Source: Sinonovacula constricta (taxonomy: Eukaryota; Mollusca; Bivalvia; Cardiida; Solecurtidae). From it: a stretch of 64,000 bases of DNA. Position 1 is the first letter of the stretch. Each line of letters begins with the position of its first letter. Made by a program: the position numbers and the translations under genes. Positions 35,874 to 48,255 of this stretch are shown here, piece after piece. The notes beneath the pieces are model-generated. The model did not search any database and had not been told where the DNA came from. It saw only the letters and a program-made list of their open reading frames with translations. The stretch covers positions 39,725,749 through 39,789,748 of the forward strand of contig CM017563.1 in assembly GCA_007844125.1 (NCBI GenBank), written 5' to 3'.

Positions 35874-36034
35874 TTTTATATGTACTCGAGTTTACAATTT
35901 TAACATTACATAATTCTCACAACAGTGTCGACAAACTTGTTTAGAACGTGGAGGCCTATGTAATATAGTGTAGATTAAAAGTTAATGAATTTCAAATGTC
36001 GGAGCTTGGGTTTTGTAACATAATACATTAACAA

Positions 36035-36117
36035 ATGATGATGATGATGGTGATGATGATTACGACGACGACAACGACGACGACAACGACGACGATGATG
36101 ATGATGATGATGATGAC

Positions 36118-36159
<42 letters not shown>

Positions 36160-36232
36160 GATTATGATGATGATGATGATGATGACGACGACGACGACAA
36201 CGATGATGATGATGATGATGAATGTGGTAAAT

Positions 36233-36291
<59 letters not shown>

Positions 36292-36405
36292 ATTGATGAT
36301 GATAATGATTATGAAGATGATGATGACGATGATGATGATGAATGTGGTAAATATGATGATGATGCTGTTGATGATGATGATGATGATGATGATGATGCAG
36401 CAGAA
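36035..36405. repeat. (GAT)n microsatellite
   Basis: GAT/GAC triplets with an internal duplicated marker GAATGTGGTAAATATGATGA at about 36219 and 36339, spaced about 120 bp. This shows segmental duplication inside the tract. The plus-strand poly-Met frame is an artefact. Confidence 0.9.
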
Positions 36406-36454
36406 GCTACATATACAGACAGTGCTTTCAGCTACTAACTACTGAAACCAACTT

Positions 36455-36715
36455 ACAGAGGATACGGGCCCTTTATTTTTACTGCGACTTTAGCACGTTC
36501 CATTTGGTTCACAGCGTAAAAAGAGCCATAAAACAACCATCATACTTGAGTCTAAATTGTTTCAGCGGAAGACTTAAACCAATTACATGAAGCTGAAATA
36601 TTTATTGCTATTTGATTTTAAACACCACCATACGAATATAAAGTTCTTTCTAGCAAGTGTTTTTTAATGGTTGAAAAAACCCTCCAGTTAATTGAGATGA
36701 TCTATGATGATGCTG
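36455..36715 (+). repeat. Dispersed repeat R3 next to (GAT)n
   Basis: Blocks: TTTATTTTTACTGCGACTTT, GAGCCATAAAACAACCATCA, TTTCAGCGGAAGACTTAAAC, GCTGAAATATTTATTGCTAT and AATTGAGATGATCTATGATG. The same order follows another GAT tract at 47380-47600. Microsatellite and body look like one composite repeat. Confidence 0.65.
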
Positions 36716-39055
36716 ATGATATATTTAAAAATAAGACTATTGTCTTATTGTATTAACATTATTTAGCTCAGACACTACACTGTTTGTTCGTGGGAGACAA
36801 CTCCTCTGCACAACTCAAAACATTGAAATGTTTTCAATTTTATTTTAACGCGGCTTGTCTGCAGCAAGTACGCTGTATTAATTAATGTGTATTTAAGCAA
36901 TGGATACGTTTTGAAACACAAAACTTATAATACTTTAAAATAAATTTATATTAGTGTTTAATATTTTTTCATTCACATTATGGAATACATGTCTATCTCT
37001 ATGTTTCCTTTAATTATTTATTTTATATACGAGGGGATCTGCTAAAACAGCCAGTAGATCTTTTACATAAATTCCATTAATCATCTATATTCATACTAGC
37101 AGAACAAGTGCATTTATATTATTTAATATTTTACAAAGTCAAAACAGCTGACCTTTTATAAACGGCATTTGAAAACTTTTTATCTTTATCACAGTTATTG
37201 CGTTTATTTTATATCCACTAATTTGTTAAAACGATTTTTTCAACGGTTCACTGTCTTCGCCAAAAAGCTAACAGAAACAGATGTTAAGGATGGGTCTCGA
37301 ACAAGTATTAAATATAGGTCTCAACAAAACATTTGTGCTATAAAAATAAAGTAAAAAATCGAAATTAGTTTCCGTGAGTTGGTTCTGTTTGTTCACGCTT
37401 TCGAACTAACTGCTTCGAGGTTTATACAGAAGCTTCTAACAGTTATATCCCTTTCCAACACAACTCAGTATCAACTCCCTGTTTTATAAAAGTCAAGACT
37501 AGATCTTGCTATGGTCATATATTTACAAATATTGTTTAAAGAAAAAAATATATTAAAGAACTTAAAATGTACAGAGTTCAGAGTTTGTTTTGACTTCTTT
37601 TTCAAAAGAACCGATTTTCAGTTTCAGATATTCGTTATGTTCAAGATGTATAAAACATTCCATCTCTTATTTTTAGAAAGGAGACAAAATGCCTATTTAG
37701 TGTATATTAACAATAATAATACTTACTAACTACATGTTAAATATTACTTATATAGTTTTTAAATGTTTATACAAAGTCAATTTATTCCCATAAATGCTAT
37801 GTTTATACAGCAAAAAGATGATAGTGAAATAGTTTCTTATATGATTTCAAAAGTTAATCTTAATAATAACAGTTTTAGATAATATTTCTTTTAAAATTGT
37901 TGCGCTTTATTTTTACGTGGACTCAACCGTGTTGTTCTTTAGGGGAACATTCCCATCTTCAATATATAAGATATTAGTTTACTAATGAAGAAAAGTAAGG
38001 TCTTCATTGGATACGGCTTACAAGATAAATTATAGAAAAGGTACATACAAACTCTTTAACATACTTAACACTTTCAGTAGGGGTATTCTGTCTGATATCA
38101 GGTCATTAAAAATTGTCAGAGTGTATTCGGAAAATGGACGACATGAATTTCGCATTTTATCTTTAACATTAACATATAAATTATTACGTAACATGTAACA
38201 TTATTGGCAACATTCGCTTCATGCTTTTTCTAAAGTCCATAACTAATATACATGCACTGTGGACCTGCGTCAATGAAAACAAAAACACAATTAAACATGA
38301 TATGACCAGAAACATTAACTTATTTAAATAGCCAGGCTGTTTTTCATTATTTGTTCAAAACACCCAAGCAGAATTGTGTACCATAAGAGAGTGTATTTAA
38401 AAGTATAATTTATATGAATTCAATCAACAGAAGATTCTCTTGAGTCGTTAATATAACATATGGCTTGTTGTTTGTTTTGTTAATAGTAGAGTCATATAAT
38501 ATACGCGCATCAACAACAATAAAAAAACATATCTACTTTTAATTAAAATTCTTAAAATGCCACATATTTAAAACGTCTATGCCATATCTTTCTAATTCTT
38601 ACGATAATACACTATTTAAGTAAATATATGAGCGGCGCTCCAGAAAAAAACAACTTAAATAGTGACCAATAATAGTTCGATTTTACGATTATTGTATTTT
38701 CTTAGGGATGAAAATCTCTTCAATACCATGCAAAAATGATCTTATCTATGAAAGTAACTTAATAATGTTCATTTCTGTTGTGGCATCGAGATGACATAAT
38801 TGGTTACTTCTTATTTTACAAATATTACTTACTATATATATTTGGTAAACAAGTCTTCAGATACTTAACATAACAGGGAAACATAAACTAAATTGACATA
38901 GTATATCAAATACATATGCCCTACTTCCCCGAATCAGAAGTAAGGTATTGTTACATGAATTTGATATAAACAAACTGTCGGGAACTACCCCTAAATATGT
39001 ATTTTGTGTAAAGCATATTTATGTTTATTTGTGTTAAGAATAATTTCATAAGTCA
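36716..39055. other. AT-rich non-coding stretch
   Basis: Nothing recognisable. Open frames near 37169-37354, 37511-37729 and 38007-38198 are short, AT-rich and have no recognisable domain. Confidence 0.5.
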
Positions 39056-39185
39056 TTTAAGCGACGTTCAGTTATTTTGGTGGTGAAAGACCTCAGACAA
39101 ATGTCTGGGTAGAACCATCGGCGTACTTCGGATCAGCTGGGAGAATTTCCCAAGTATTGTCTGCCACTCGGATACGGGAATTTCT
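39056..39185 (-). mobile_element. 5'-truncated SINE family 3
   Basis: The sequence matches the body of the family 3 SINE at 18009-18216 in the same minus orientation (shared ATCTGGGTAGAACCA-type and AGCTGG..AATTTCCC blocks, and TTGGTGGTGAAAGACC). The tRNA-like head is missing, as expected for 5' truncation on insertion or later loss. Confidence 0.55.
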
Positions 39186-40244
39186 TTCTCTAGATAATGG
39201 ATTAAACAAAGGTGTAAAGATTATAATTTATACATTGTGAACTAGTCTGGGTTTGTATTTGCGATTTGTTATGTTTTATAAGGATAGAAAAGATCCTGAA
39301 CAAACAAAATCATCTTCAACTTTGAAGTAATTGTTCTTTGATCTTTAATGCCCTATGCATCTAATTTCATCTAATCTAATAATACTAAATGTCAAACTGT
39401 TGTTTTTATTTATGGCAAGATAAAATGAGTGCATACGTATCACATACTAAGGCATATTAAAATGATTTACATGTATGTACATACATGTTCATCTATATCG
39501 TTTTTTTTGCAGATATTCTATATAAGTTATTTTATTTTCTGAATTAGGACAGAAGACTTGCTATCATTGCGTGATTTAAGTAAGGCGGATCTATGTAATG
39601 TTTTATTGTAATTAAATTACAAAAATCGTTTACCGGCGTTTTATTTTTAATGGGATCTAGAAAAGTTAAGGCACCCAGAAGGTTGTTACTTTATGGCCCT
39701 CCATGGTGTAAAACAGACACTAGTTAAGCTGTAATGAAGTTAAGATATCTTTAACTGGACTACAGTAATTATCAAGTGAGCATTCTAAGTCCGAAATTGT
39801 TTATTTATTGTTATGAGAAACAATCAGTGGTATGTTTGGGGAAATGGACAATGAACGAAATAATATAGATTCATTTATTATCTGATTAACAGACATAAAG
39901 AAAATACAATAAATTTAAATGTATATTGAATAAGTAACGAACGAAATAAGCAAGGAAAGGGCAATTACGTTTTTCTGTGCTGTCTTGTTGGTAATTCGAT
40001 TATGGTATAACATTTCTAAAAAATAGGGCAACAGAGATAATATAAGAAATTTATTTTAATCAGAATTATAATGCGCATGTATTATGTCTCTTTTAACGTA
40101 ACCAATCTTTGGGGTTACATAAGATATATTTAAGTCAAACCAAAATGACTCCAACTGTCCAAATGAAGCCGCATAAGTAACGGTAAAAATACACATACAT
40201 TCTAGTAAAGGACAATGTTAGTACATATAATATAGGATTACATG

Positions 40245-40468
<224 letters not shown>

Positions 40469-40600
40469 TATTACACATAATACAAACACTGTGGAGGAGA
40501 AATATCGCGAAAACTGTCAGGTGAAAAATTAATCACGACGTCAACAGTCACAGATTTCGTGCTTCTAAATCGAAACTTCTCTGTTGCAAAAAAAAACAAA

Positions 40601-40601
<1 letters not shown>

Positions 40602-40664
<63 letters not shown>
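40602..40664. repeat. (CT)n microsatellite
   Basis: About 60 bp of pure CT dinucleotides. The minus-strand Arg-Glu frame is a translation of this tract. Confidence 0.95.
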
Positions 40665-40668
<4 letters not shown>

Positions 40669-40669
40669 A

Positions 40670-42775
40670 TACATATATATATACACTCGCTGTTTTACAT
40701 ATCTTAAATAATGGCTGCTACTTGCGCAATAATTCGTATAATTAATTAACAACACAAACGTTAATACAGGCATGAACAAATCCAAATGTCAAAACTCAAA
40801 GTTATCGCCCTGACCAGTAAGAAAATTTACCGAAGAACTATGATCAAAGTTATATCTTGTCTTATTATTGTTATCTTTGAAGTTAGTGTGTTTAATAACA
40901 TTATGAAAAAAAAAAAAACAAAAAAAAACAACAAAACATACTTTTCTCAAACAGAGAAATTGTCGATATCGCAGTGTTAAATGGAAACTTTGAGAGAAGA
41001 AGGAAGATTATGTAGATTAATGTAAGAAACTGACAGTATGTTTGTAAAGATAAAGATTACGTATTAGCATTTTGAAAATTACTCGAGTTAGGTTGCGGAA
41101 GCGGTTGAGCGCAGCGATTTAAGGAACCACAGAATGGTAGAGTAGGAAACCAAATTTGGCGAAGTCGTACATTTCATAGTTTTTATTTTAAAGTTATATG
41201 CATTTTATACTGCAAACCGGCTAATTGCATCTCGTATACACATACGTTATCCGTCGGTATCTCTAGTTTTTAGATTGTTTGCATTACTGAACAGGTGGTC
41301 GTTTTAGCCTTATTCATTTATACATCTACACCGGTCTGAATATATTATAATGTTACAGGTCCCGTTCACCAGGAGATTACAGTTGGAAACATACAAGTTA
41401 TGCTAACTCTTTAGATAAAGTTTGTCATAAATGAAACAGAAACAAATTAAAACGTTTTAAGGAAAAAAAAAGCGACAAACAACATTTCCCACATCAATGA
41501 AAAGTTGACTAAATGTTTATGTATAACACATAAGAGGTAAAGGCGGAAATAAGTAAAACATCTATAAACGTGTTATAAACACGTTTTTGTATCATGTTTT
41601 GAGTAAACTAGATCTTCGATATATGTCTATAAACTAAACAAATGAGATGGTTTCCAGCTTACATAAGTGAAACGAGTAACAAGGAGTAAATAATAAAGAT
41701 TTCAAAAGAGGTTTCTAAAGCACCGCCTTTATGGTAAACGAAACAACCAAACATATAATTAAACGAACTGATACCGTATGTTATCATAAAAACAGTTGTT
41801 GATCAGAATACCATATAAAAGGACAACAATGGCAGTGGTCCGAATAATACTAACAGAACAGAACCTAATTTTATTTAGACGAGTTCATATTACATTGTCA
41901 TAAAATGTTATTCAAACAACTCAAACATAGACATATAGCTCTTAAACATTTCCAGTCACAGATCGAAATGTAGCTACATTTTAAACAAAATAAAACTCAT
42001 TTTTTAATTTTGAAATTCGTGAAATATGAACCATGACCGAAATTTGAAGGCAAACAAGCGCCGCATTTTAGTTTGTTTACAGTACAGCATGGCACCAGTC
42101 ATAGAACTTTTCCAGAAACAATTACATATAGTTATGCAGAAGTATTTTCTATCCGAAATACTTTTAAGCAAAACTCGTCACCATTTTCACGCGTAGATAA
42201 TAAACAATGGGATCTTTTTAAATAATACAAACGATTAGAAATGGACGCATTAATCTCTATTTTTCTTGGGTTTATGTAGCCTTACTAAAATAGATTATTA
42301 TTATTATCTGTTCGTAACAAATGGTCATTGAATTGGTATTTTTTAGTAAATTGTATGAAACTTGTTCCATTGCCTATCTCTCGGCTGTCCAAATACCGAT
42401 TCCTAACTCTAGTATGAAGGTAGATCCACTTTCTAATTTCATAAAACGCATGCCGTATACAACATTGTTACTGAATATTGCAAATACATGTAAACTTCGG
42501 AGAATATATAAACGCTATATAATGTCCCTAAAATTCACCACAAAATAGTTCTACATAATTATTTACAATGCAACCTAAAACAATAATGTCAAGTTACAAT
42601 GTACTACCCGCTACTATTTTTACAAAATGTATGCGAACAGAAAATGTCTTTCTTGGTTGCAAAGCATGTATCGTTTAAGAAAAAATCAAACGCACAAGAA
42701 ACAATACCACCAGCAAAAGCACAATTTATAACATACTAAAGTTTAAAAGAATTAGGTATTACGATAAAAGTTTAC
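40670..42775. other. Non-coding stretch downstream of orphan exon C
   Basis: This is where minus-strand exons 2-6 of BRICHOS copy C would be expected. I looked for the membrane-helix exon, the IYDFDN exon, the NCYV exon, the MCK..SNVYWM exon and the HCCCTC exon, and found none here or further left down to 28 kb. A small palindrome (AAACGTGTTATAAACACGTT) lies near 41572. Confidence 0.5.
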
Positions 42776-42838
42776 CTTTTCCTGCTGACCTTGCTCCTCT
42801 TGTACTTTGGCATCTTCCTTGCTGAATGTTGGCTTCAT
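42776..42838 (-). CDS. BRICHOS-family first exon, copy C (orphan exon, minus strand)
   Basis: Minus strand: ATG at 42838 opens 21 codons, MKPTFSKEDAKVQEEQGQQE plus K, ending at a GTAAAC donor. Exon 1 of gene B is also exactly 63 nt and 21 codons, starts MKPTFS, ends in Lys and uses a phase 0 donor. Upstream is a TATA box at the same distance. Codons 1-6 and several later positions (D, K, V) match, while the rest differs. So this is a diverged paralogue in inverted orientation. No downstream exons are recognisable for 14 kb to the left, so it is either a dead fragment, a gene with a very long intron, or an exon donated to another transcript. Confidence 0.65.
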
Positions 42839-42884
42839 TTTGAATCTATTTTTGCTGTTTGGTATAAATGTGTTGCGTGCATGT

Positions 42885-42893
42885 CTTTATATA
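42885..42893 (-). promoter_or_regulatory. TATA box of orphan exon C
   Basis: On the minus strand GGTATATAAAGACATG, with the TATA starting 55 bases before the ATG at 42838. It matches the 22727-22734 box of gene B in sequence and position. Confidence 0.6.
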
Positions 42894-42899
42894 CCGTCA

Positions 42900-45800
42900 A
42901 CGATTGCCACAAAAAAGTAGGTCGCAGGTGTCAATTTATTTTCTTATAAAATTGCATTGAAGGAACATTCCAGCTGTTTTCCTAATGTCTGTATTTTTAA
43001 AGAAAAACTCGTTTATTGTTATAAACGATATAATATTATTAGCAAAATGAAATGTATATGTATTTGTTGCATTTGATGTTTAGTAAACAGTGACATGTTC
43101 GTGTATTTATTATGAGTTTTATGTCCTTAGTTTATAGTGTTAGCTCATTTGTCACTACCGCATTAGGTGTACCTTTAAATGATAGTAGATACTTGTTGTT
43201 TTTTTACTCAGGTAGAGGGGTAAAGGGTTAAAGTTTACGATGCACTGAAATGACGGGTATGACGAACACACCATGTTGTTATTGAGTGGTGAACGCATTG
43301 CGTCCACGTGATTGCAATGAAAACAGAATTTTAGATTTTCTTATTATAAACACTTGCAGTAAAATAACGTAACTACCTCGGTGAAGGCCATTATGTACTT
43401 TAGTACTGCAGTATAAAATCTAGGTCGCCGAACGCTCTAAGAGGCAATTTGTTGTTTTCATCAAATTATTTAATGCCTTCTTCAAACATTCAATCCTACC
43501 AATAGGGTTATGACTTTAGCACGCAGTTCTCAATACCTTTTTTCAGATTGAAGCTTTAGCATTGTTTGTTGTTGTTGTGTTTCTTTTCTCTTTTTTTCTT
43601 TTTTTTGTTGTTGTTGTTTGTTGTTTGTTTGTTGTTTTGTTTGTTGCTGTTGATGTTTGTATGTTTGTTTTGGCGGGTAGGTGTGTAGGGGTGGGGGGTG
43701 GGGGTGTTCTCTTTTGAAAAATTAAGAACGGCGGGTTTAAACTCTTGTCGAGACGAAATGGAGCGCTGAAATTAAATTTATTTATTTATTTACTCGTAGT
43801 ACAGTGACAAAACATTTCGATCGTATTTAAAAATTTACACTTTTAAAGACGAAAACAGAATTTCGAAATTTACTGACAGTTATTTTCCACTGGTTATTTT
43901 ATGGTCATATTTCCTTATTTAAGTGATTATGAGACGCGTTGCTGTAATCCTTTTATATTTTGTTGATGGTATTTTTCGACTATTATGCCGTTTGGTAGTT
44001 TTTAATGTTGATGATGTTGTGGTTGTAGTTATAGTTTGTATTTTTGTTACGGTTTGCAGAAATTAAATACGCTAAAACAACGGTATTTAATGAACCATAA
44101 TTATCAAATATCTGGCAACTGGTTACATGTAGCAAATACTATCTCTCGGTTTGGGGTAGGAAGGAGAGCATTTAATACAACTAGGGAATATAACAAAAGA
44201 ACCTACGAATTTGTGATTATCCGTATTTAGTTCAATATTCTTTAAACAAGCCCTGATGAAAGCTTTTTAAATAGCGTGTTATTTTTTGTCCTATGTACAT
44301 GTACACGGACCTAAGCCGGCTGAGGTTTTGGTCTGTTTCATTGACAACCTCCAGATCAAATACCACTACGCATTTGATTGGAGTCACTAGTGCAATGGAT
44401 GTTTAATGTTTTGTTGAACGTCATTTCCAAATGCTGTTTACATTGAAGAAGCTATCGTGCAAGTCTCTACTCAATTCAATGTGTGCCCTCTCAACCAGGT
44501 GATGACTATTTTCTAAGCTTTGCTAATATCAAAACGTGACACGGATATCTGTCCGTTGTTCTTGTTTTGTTTCTTGTTTTGTTGTTGTTTGCCTTTCTTG
44601 TTGTTGTTTTGTTGTTGTTGTTGTTGTTGTTGTTGTAATTGTTTGTCTTTATATGTTGCCATCTATGTGTCGTGCATACGATTAAATTCAAATGCATTTT
44701 TGTAGCTAGTTTAGTTAAAGCGCTTGAACTGTATTAGAAGCGTTTGCAGTACACACAATCTAATATTTTTAAAGCAATGAGATGTACATTTGTAATTTGT
44801 TTCTCTATTTTAAGGCGGTATTTCTAAATGACCAATCGACGATCAAAGTGCTGAAAAGCGCCGTTTTGGCGGTGTAAGTTAAATCCTGTGATGTGTGCAA
44901 AAATGAACAAAATTATTCCATGGGTATCAACGAATTGGACAGCTGGCAAATCTTTACCGGAAAACAACATGTCTAAAATAATATTATATGTACAAGTATT
45001 ATATTATTTTTTAAATATAGATTATATATTGGGAAAAATAGTGACAACTAATATCTAAGATTGCGTAAATGCTTATGACGCGAATAGAGTATACTAGGTT
45101 CAAAATTTCCTCTCAGTTTTCTTTTATTTCATCAACATTAGACCCCTGTGATCTGAATCTATCAATCACGTGTGCACTATTCATTACCGACAGCAAGCGA
45201 TCATTTTAGGCTGATATGGTAAGATGATACGAATGAACTATGTTACGAATAACATGTCAATGAGGCCCTGTCGGGATATCACAAAAATGTAAATAAGGCA
45301 TACTTAGTGGAGCTCTCGTTCTAGTAACAGTACACTTCCCGCTCCGACCCTTTCTTCTAGTCCCTGATTGATTTTCCTTGCCGTATCGTTTATTAATAAA
45401 TCGGCATTTAGTGTATATATGCATTAGACACTATTGCCGCATGACCTTCCAGTTGGAACATATTACAATATCCATAAAACATTTGAACCAAGGCTGAACA
45501 AAACAGACGCGTCTAGTCTACCTTGACATGCATATTTGTTTATATGCATGCACTACTTCTTCTCAGGCATGGCGGCTGACAGCGAGTAGTCAATGTAATG
45601 CAGTGTCAATTATTCGTGCTTCCAAAAACAGCGACACCGTCCGTCCGAAAATTACGATTTCACGAGACCTGACCGATTAAAGTAAGCAATAATTTTGAAA
45701 ATAACTTATTGTTTGCACCGAGAATTGAAAGTAGCCAATTCCTCAGTCGTTGCACAAACAAAAAGGTATGTGTGCATGAGGATACATGTGTATACAATCG

Positions 45801-46712
45801 TTTTTACGGAAAGCACTGTTGGGAGATTCTGAATGTGGTTGTCCGTAGGTTCCATATGATGGTTCAAGGAAATGAAAATCCAGTTAAAGAAACAGGCAGT
45901 GTCGAGATGCTATCAAAACATAGTACGAGATGCTATCAAAACATAGTAGATGCCGTTTTCTCTTTCTTTATCATCATAACCTAATACCACACTGTACCAT
46001 CAACAAAACTGCATGCTCCCGTAAATTTATAATAAATATACATGCACGTGGGATTGACTCTGGACATGTTAAAGGCTTGGTTAAACTGGCTTCAACAATC
46101 AATCAATTGTTCTGTCATAAACCTAAAAAGTTAAGCATGAAATGGTAATACGCCGTATCAGAGTTGGTTTTACGTTAGATCATTTAATCTTATATTGAAC
46201 ACTTTACTTTTGGTTTTGGTTTAGTTTAAAAGAACCACACAACTGCTGACTGGTTTGTTTAAAAAGAATGTCACCTATTACATCCACCAATCAGATGTTT
46301 TACAATATTTATTAAGAGATATCGAGGAAAATATGGCACCTCATAGTAACATATACACCCTATTACTCTTGGTAAAATTTGAACCTAAATCGTCCAATAT
46401 AAGATGGCTTGAGGATTCTCACACTGGGTTTTCATTAGAACAGTCGGACAACACATTTGTAGTTTTGAGTCAAATATCGTTTCGTTTTATAAAAGGAAGT
46501 AAATAGGCCAGTGTAATATAACCGATTTATGCAAATTTGAAGAAAATGGTGACGTCTATAACATCAAGATACTACTGTTATTGCATATAAGTAAGTAAGA
46601 TACACTTTTATGAAATAATTCTTAACTTTTACGGGATATTTTGTATTCAGTTATTTTAAGTCGTTGCAAGGTTTTAAGTTTATGTTTCACAGTGAAATTG
46701 TATGCCAAACAA

Positions 46713-46716
<4 letters not shown>
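42900..46716. other. Non-coding stretch with (TTG)n tracts
   Basis: Contains (TTG)n tracts at about 43565-43660 and 44560-44637 and a two-copy 23-bp tandem repeat at 45903-45948 (CGAGATGCTATCAAAACATA). Open frames at 44036-44230, 45709-45984 and 46255-46506 (plus) show no recognisable domain. Confidence 0.5.
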
Positions 46717-46805
<89 letters not shown>

Positions 46806-46913
46806 CTCTGTCTCTCTCTGTCTCTCTGTCTCTCTCACTCTGTCTCTGTCTCTCTCTCTCTCTGTGTCTCTGTCTCTCTCTCTCTCTGTCTCTCTCACTC
46901 TGTCTCTCTCTCT
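46717..46913. repeat. (CT)n / (CTGT)n microsatellite
   Basis: Pure CT to about 46800, then CT interrupted by CTGT and CACT. All frames here are Ser-Leu low complexity. Confidence 0.95.
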
Positions 46914-47109
46914 AATGTTTATATTTCTAAATATAAAGTTTATATCTATCTATATATTTCAAAAAGTCATGTAAAGTTTGAAGATGCTGAATATCATTTA
47001 CCCAACTGTTATTTTATGCAGTTTTATCAATTTCTGTCTTAATTTCTCTCTGCATTCGTGTTTATACAAAGAAAATGGATGTTGCTTCCGCTGCTGCTGC
47101 TACTTCTAC

Positions 47110-47275
47110 TGATGATGATGATGGTTAAACCTAAAATGATGTCAATGATAAGGAAGATGATGTAGACTATAAAGAAGAAGAAGATGATGATGAAGAAGAA
47201 GAAGAAGATGAGGAGGAAGAGGAGGAGGAGAAGTAGGATGTCGATGATAATGATGATGATTTTGATGATTATATG
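47110..47275. repeat. (GAT)/(GAA)/(GAG)n microsatellite
   Basis: Mixed GAT, GAA and GAG triplets, immediately upstream of the R3 copy at 47380-47600, in the same relative position as the tract at 36035-36405. Confidence 0.85.
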
Positions 47276-47379
47276 TTTTTGGTAAATATTTTTAAAAGGA
47301 AACTGAATGATTTTGGCTAAAAGTCAGCCTAAGCGAAGTGAATGCATTTTTGTTCTAAATACAGAAAGCCATTTTCCAA

Positions 47380-47600
47380 GAATACAGACGTTTTATCTTT
47401 ATTGCGCCTTTAACACGGCTAACACCGTACAAACAGCCATAAAATAGCAATCATACGTGTTTTGTAATTGGTCCTGCGGATGTCTTAAACAAATTACCTG
47501 GAAGTGAAATATTTATAGTTATTCGATTTTAGACCGACATACCAGTTTTGTTAATGGACGACCGTTCATTAAATTGAGATGATCTTACTTTTTATGTCGT
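47380..47600 (+). repeat. Dispersed repeat R3 next to (GAT)n, second copy
   Basis: TTTATCTTTATTGCGCCTTT, CAGCCATAAAATAGCAATCA, GATGTCTTAAACAAATTACC, GTGAAATATTTATAGTTATT, CGACATACCAGTTTTGTTAA and AATTGAGATGATCTTAC align in order with 36455-36715. Confidence 0.65.
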
Positions 47601-48006
47601 TTTAGAAACTTTGCGGATATATGTACATTTACGACAGACAACATTAAAGCACCACAAGAACGTTAGCACCATAATAAACGTCAATAATTAAACAAACTTT
47701 CGTAAATACCCTTTATATACAGTACACATATCAGATTATTTGCAGGCACAGATGGATCTGCGTAAATGACAGACAATCCTCAAATCTAAGAAAACTTCTG
47801 GCTGTAATTACACAATAAATATCGAGGATTTGTTCTTACGTAACTGTCTAACCTCACATGTGACCTACTTATATACTTGCAAATTCTGACGCATGGTCAA
47901 TCCGAATAAATACCAGAGCGACTCGCATTGGTAGAAATTCCTAATAGCATTTTATACCGTAGTGTTTCTATTAAACATCTTCATAGGATATATAGTTATT
48001 TATACT

Positions 48007-48255
48007 GGACCGGTCGCAATAGCTCATTTGGTAGAGCGTCAGCTTGCGGATCGGGAGGTCGCGGGTTCAAACCCCGGCCGGGTCAAGCCAAAGACTTTAA
48101 AAGTTGGTAGTAGTGGCTTCCCTCCTTACCGGGGCTAAGGGGACACCATTACGCCTGACTCGTCGGCTCAGTCCCTGGACACCTCATAAGTGCCCCTGTG
48201 CTATAATGATATAAATGTCGCTAAACAGTATCGGCAAAAATCCCAATCCCGTCCC
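48007..48255 (+). mobile_element. tRNA-derived SINE, family 1, second copy
   Basis: This is the same element as at 911-1185. The tRNA-like head GGTCGCAATAGCTCATTTGG..GTAGAGCGTCAGC..GGGTTCAAACCCCGG is better preserved here: the ends GACCGG and CCGGGTC can partly pair as an acceptor stem. The body repeats TAGTAGTGGCTTCCCTCC, GGGGCTAAGGGGACACC and CACCTCATAAGTGCCCCTG. It lacks a segment of about 25 bp present in the other copy (around 1080-1105). It is likely the younger of the two because the tRNA-like head is less decayed. Confidence 0.75.

Noticed and set aside
45709..46506. Three open frames of 72-91 codons on the plus strand
   Set aside because: No domain, signal peptide or membrane segment pattern, no matching splice signals between them, and an internal tandem repeat (45903-45948) interrupts one of them.
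48007..48085. A functional tRNA gene
   Set aside because: The A and B boxes and part of the acceptor stem are present, but the anticodon arm does not pair and the same head plus 170-bp body occurs at 911-1185, so it is a SINE.
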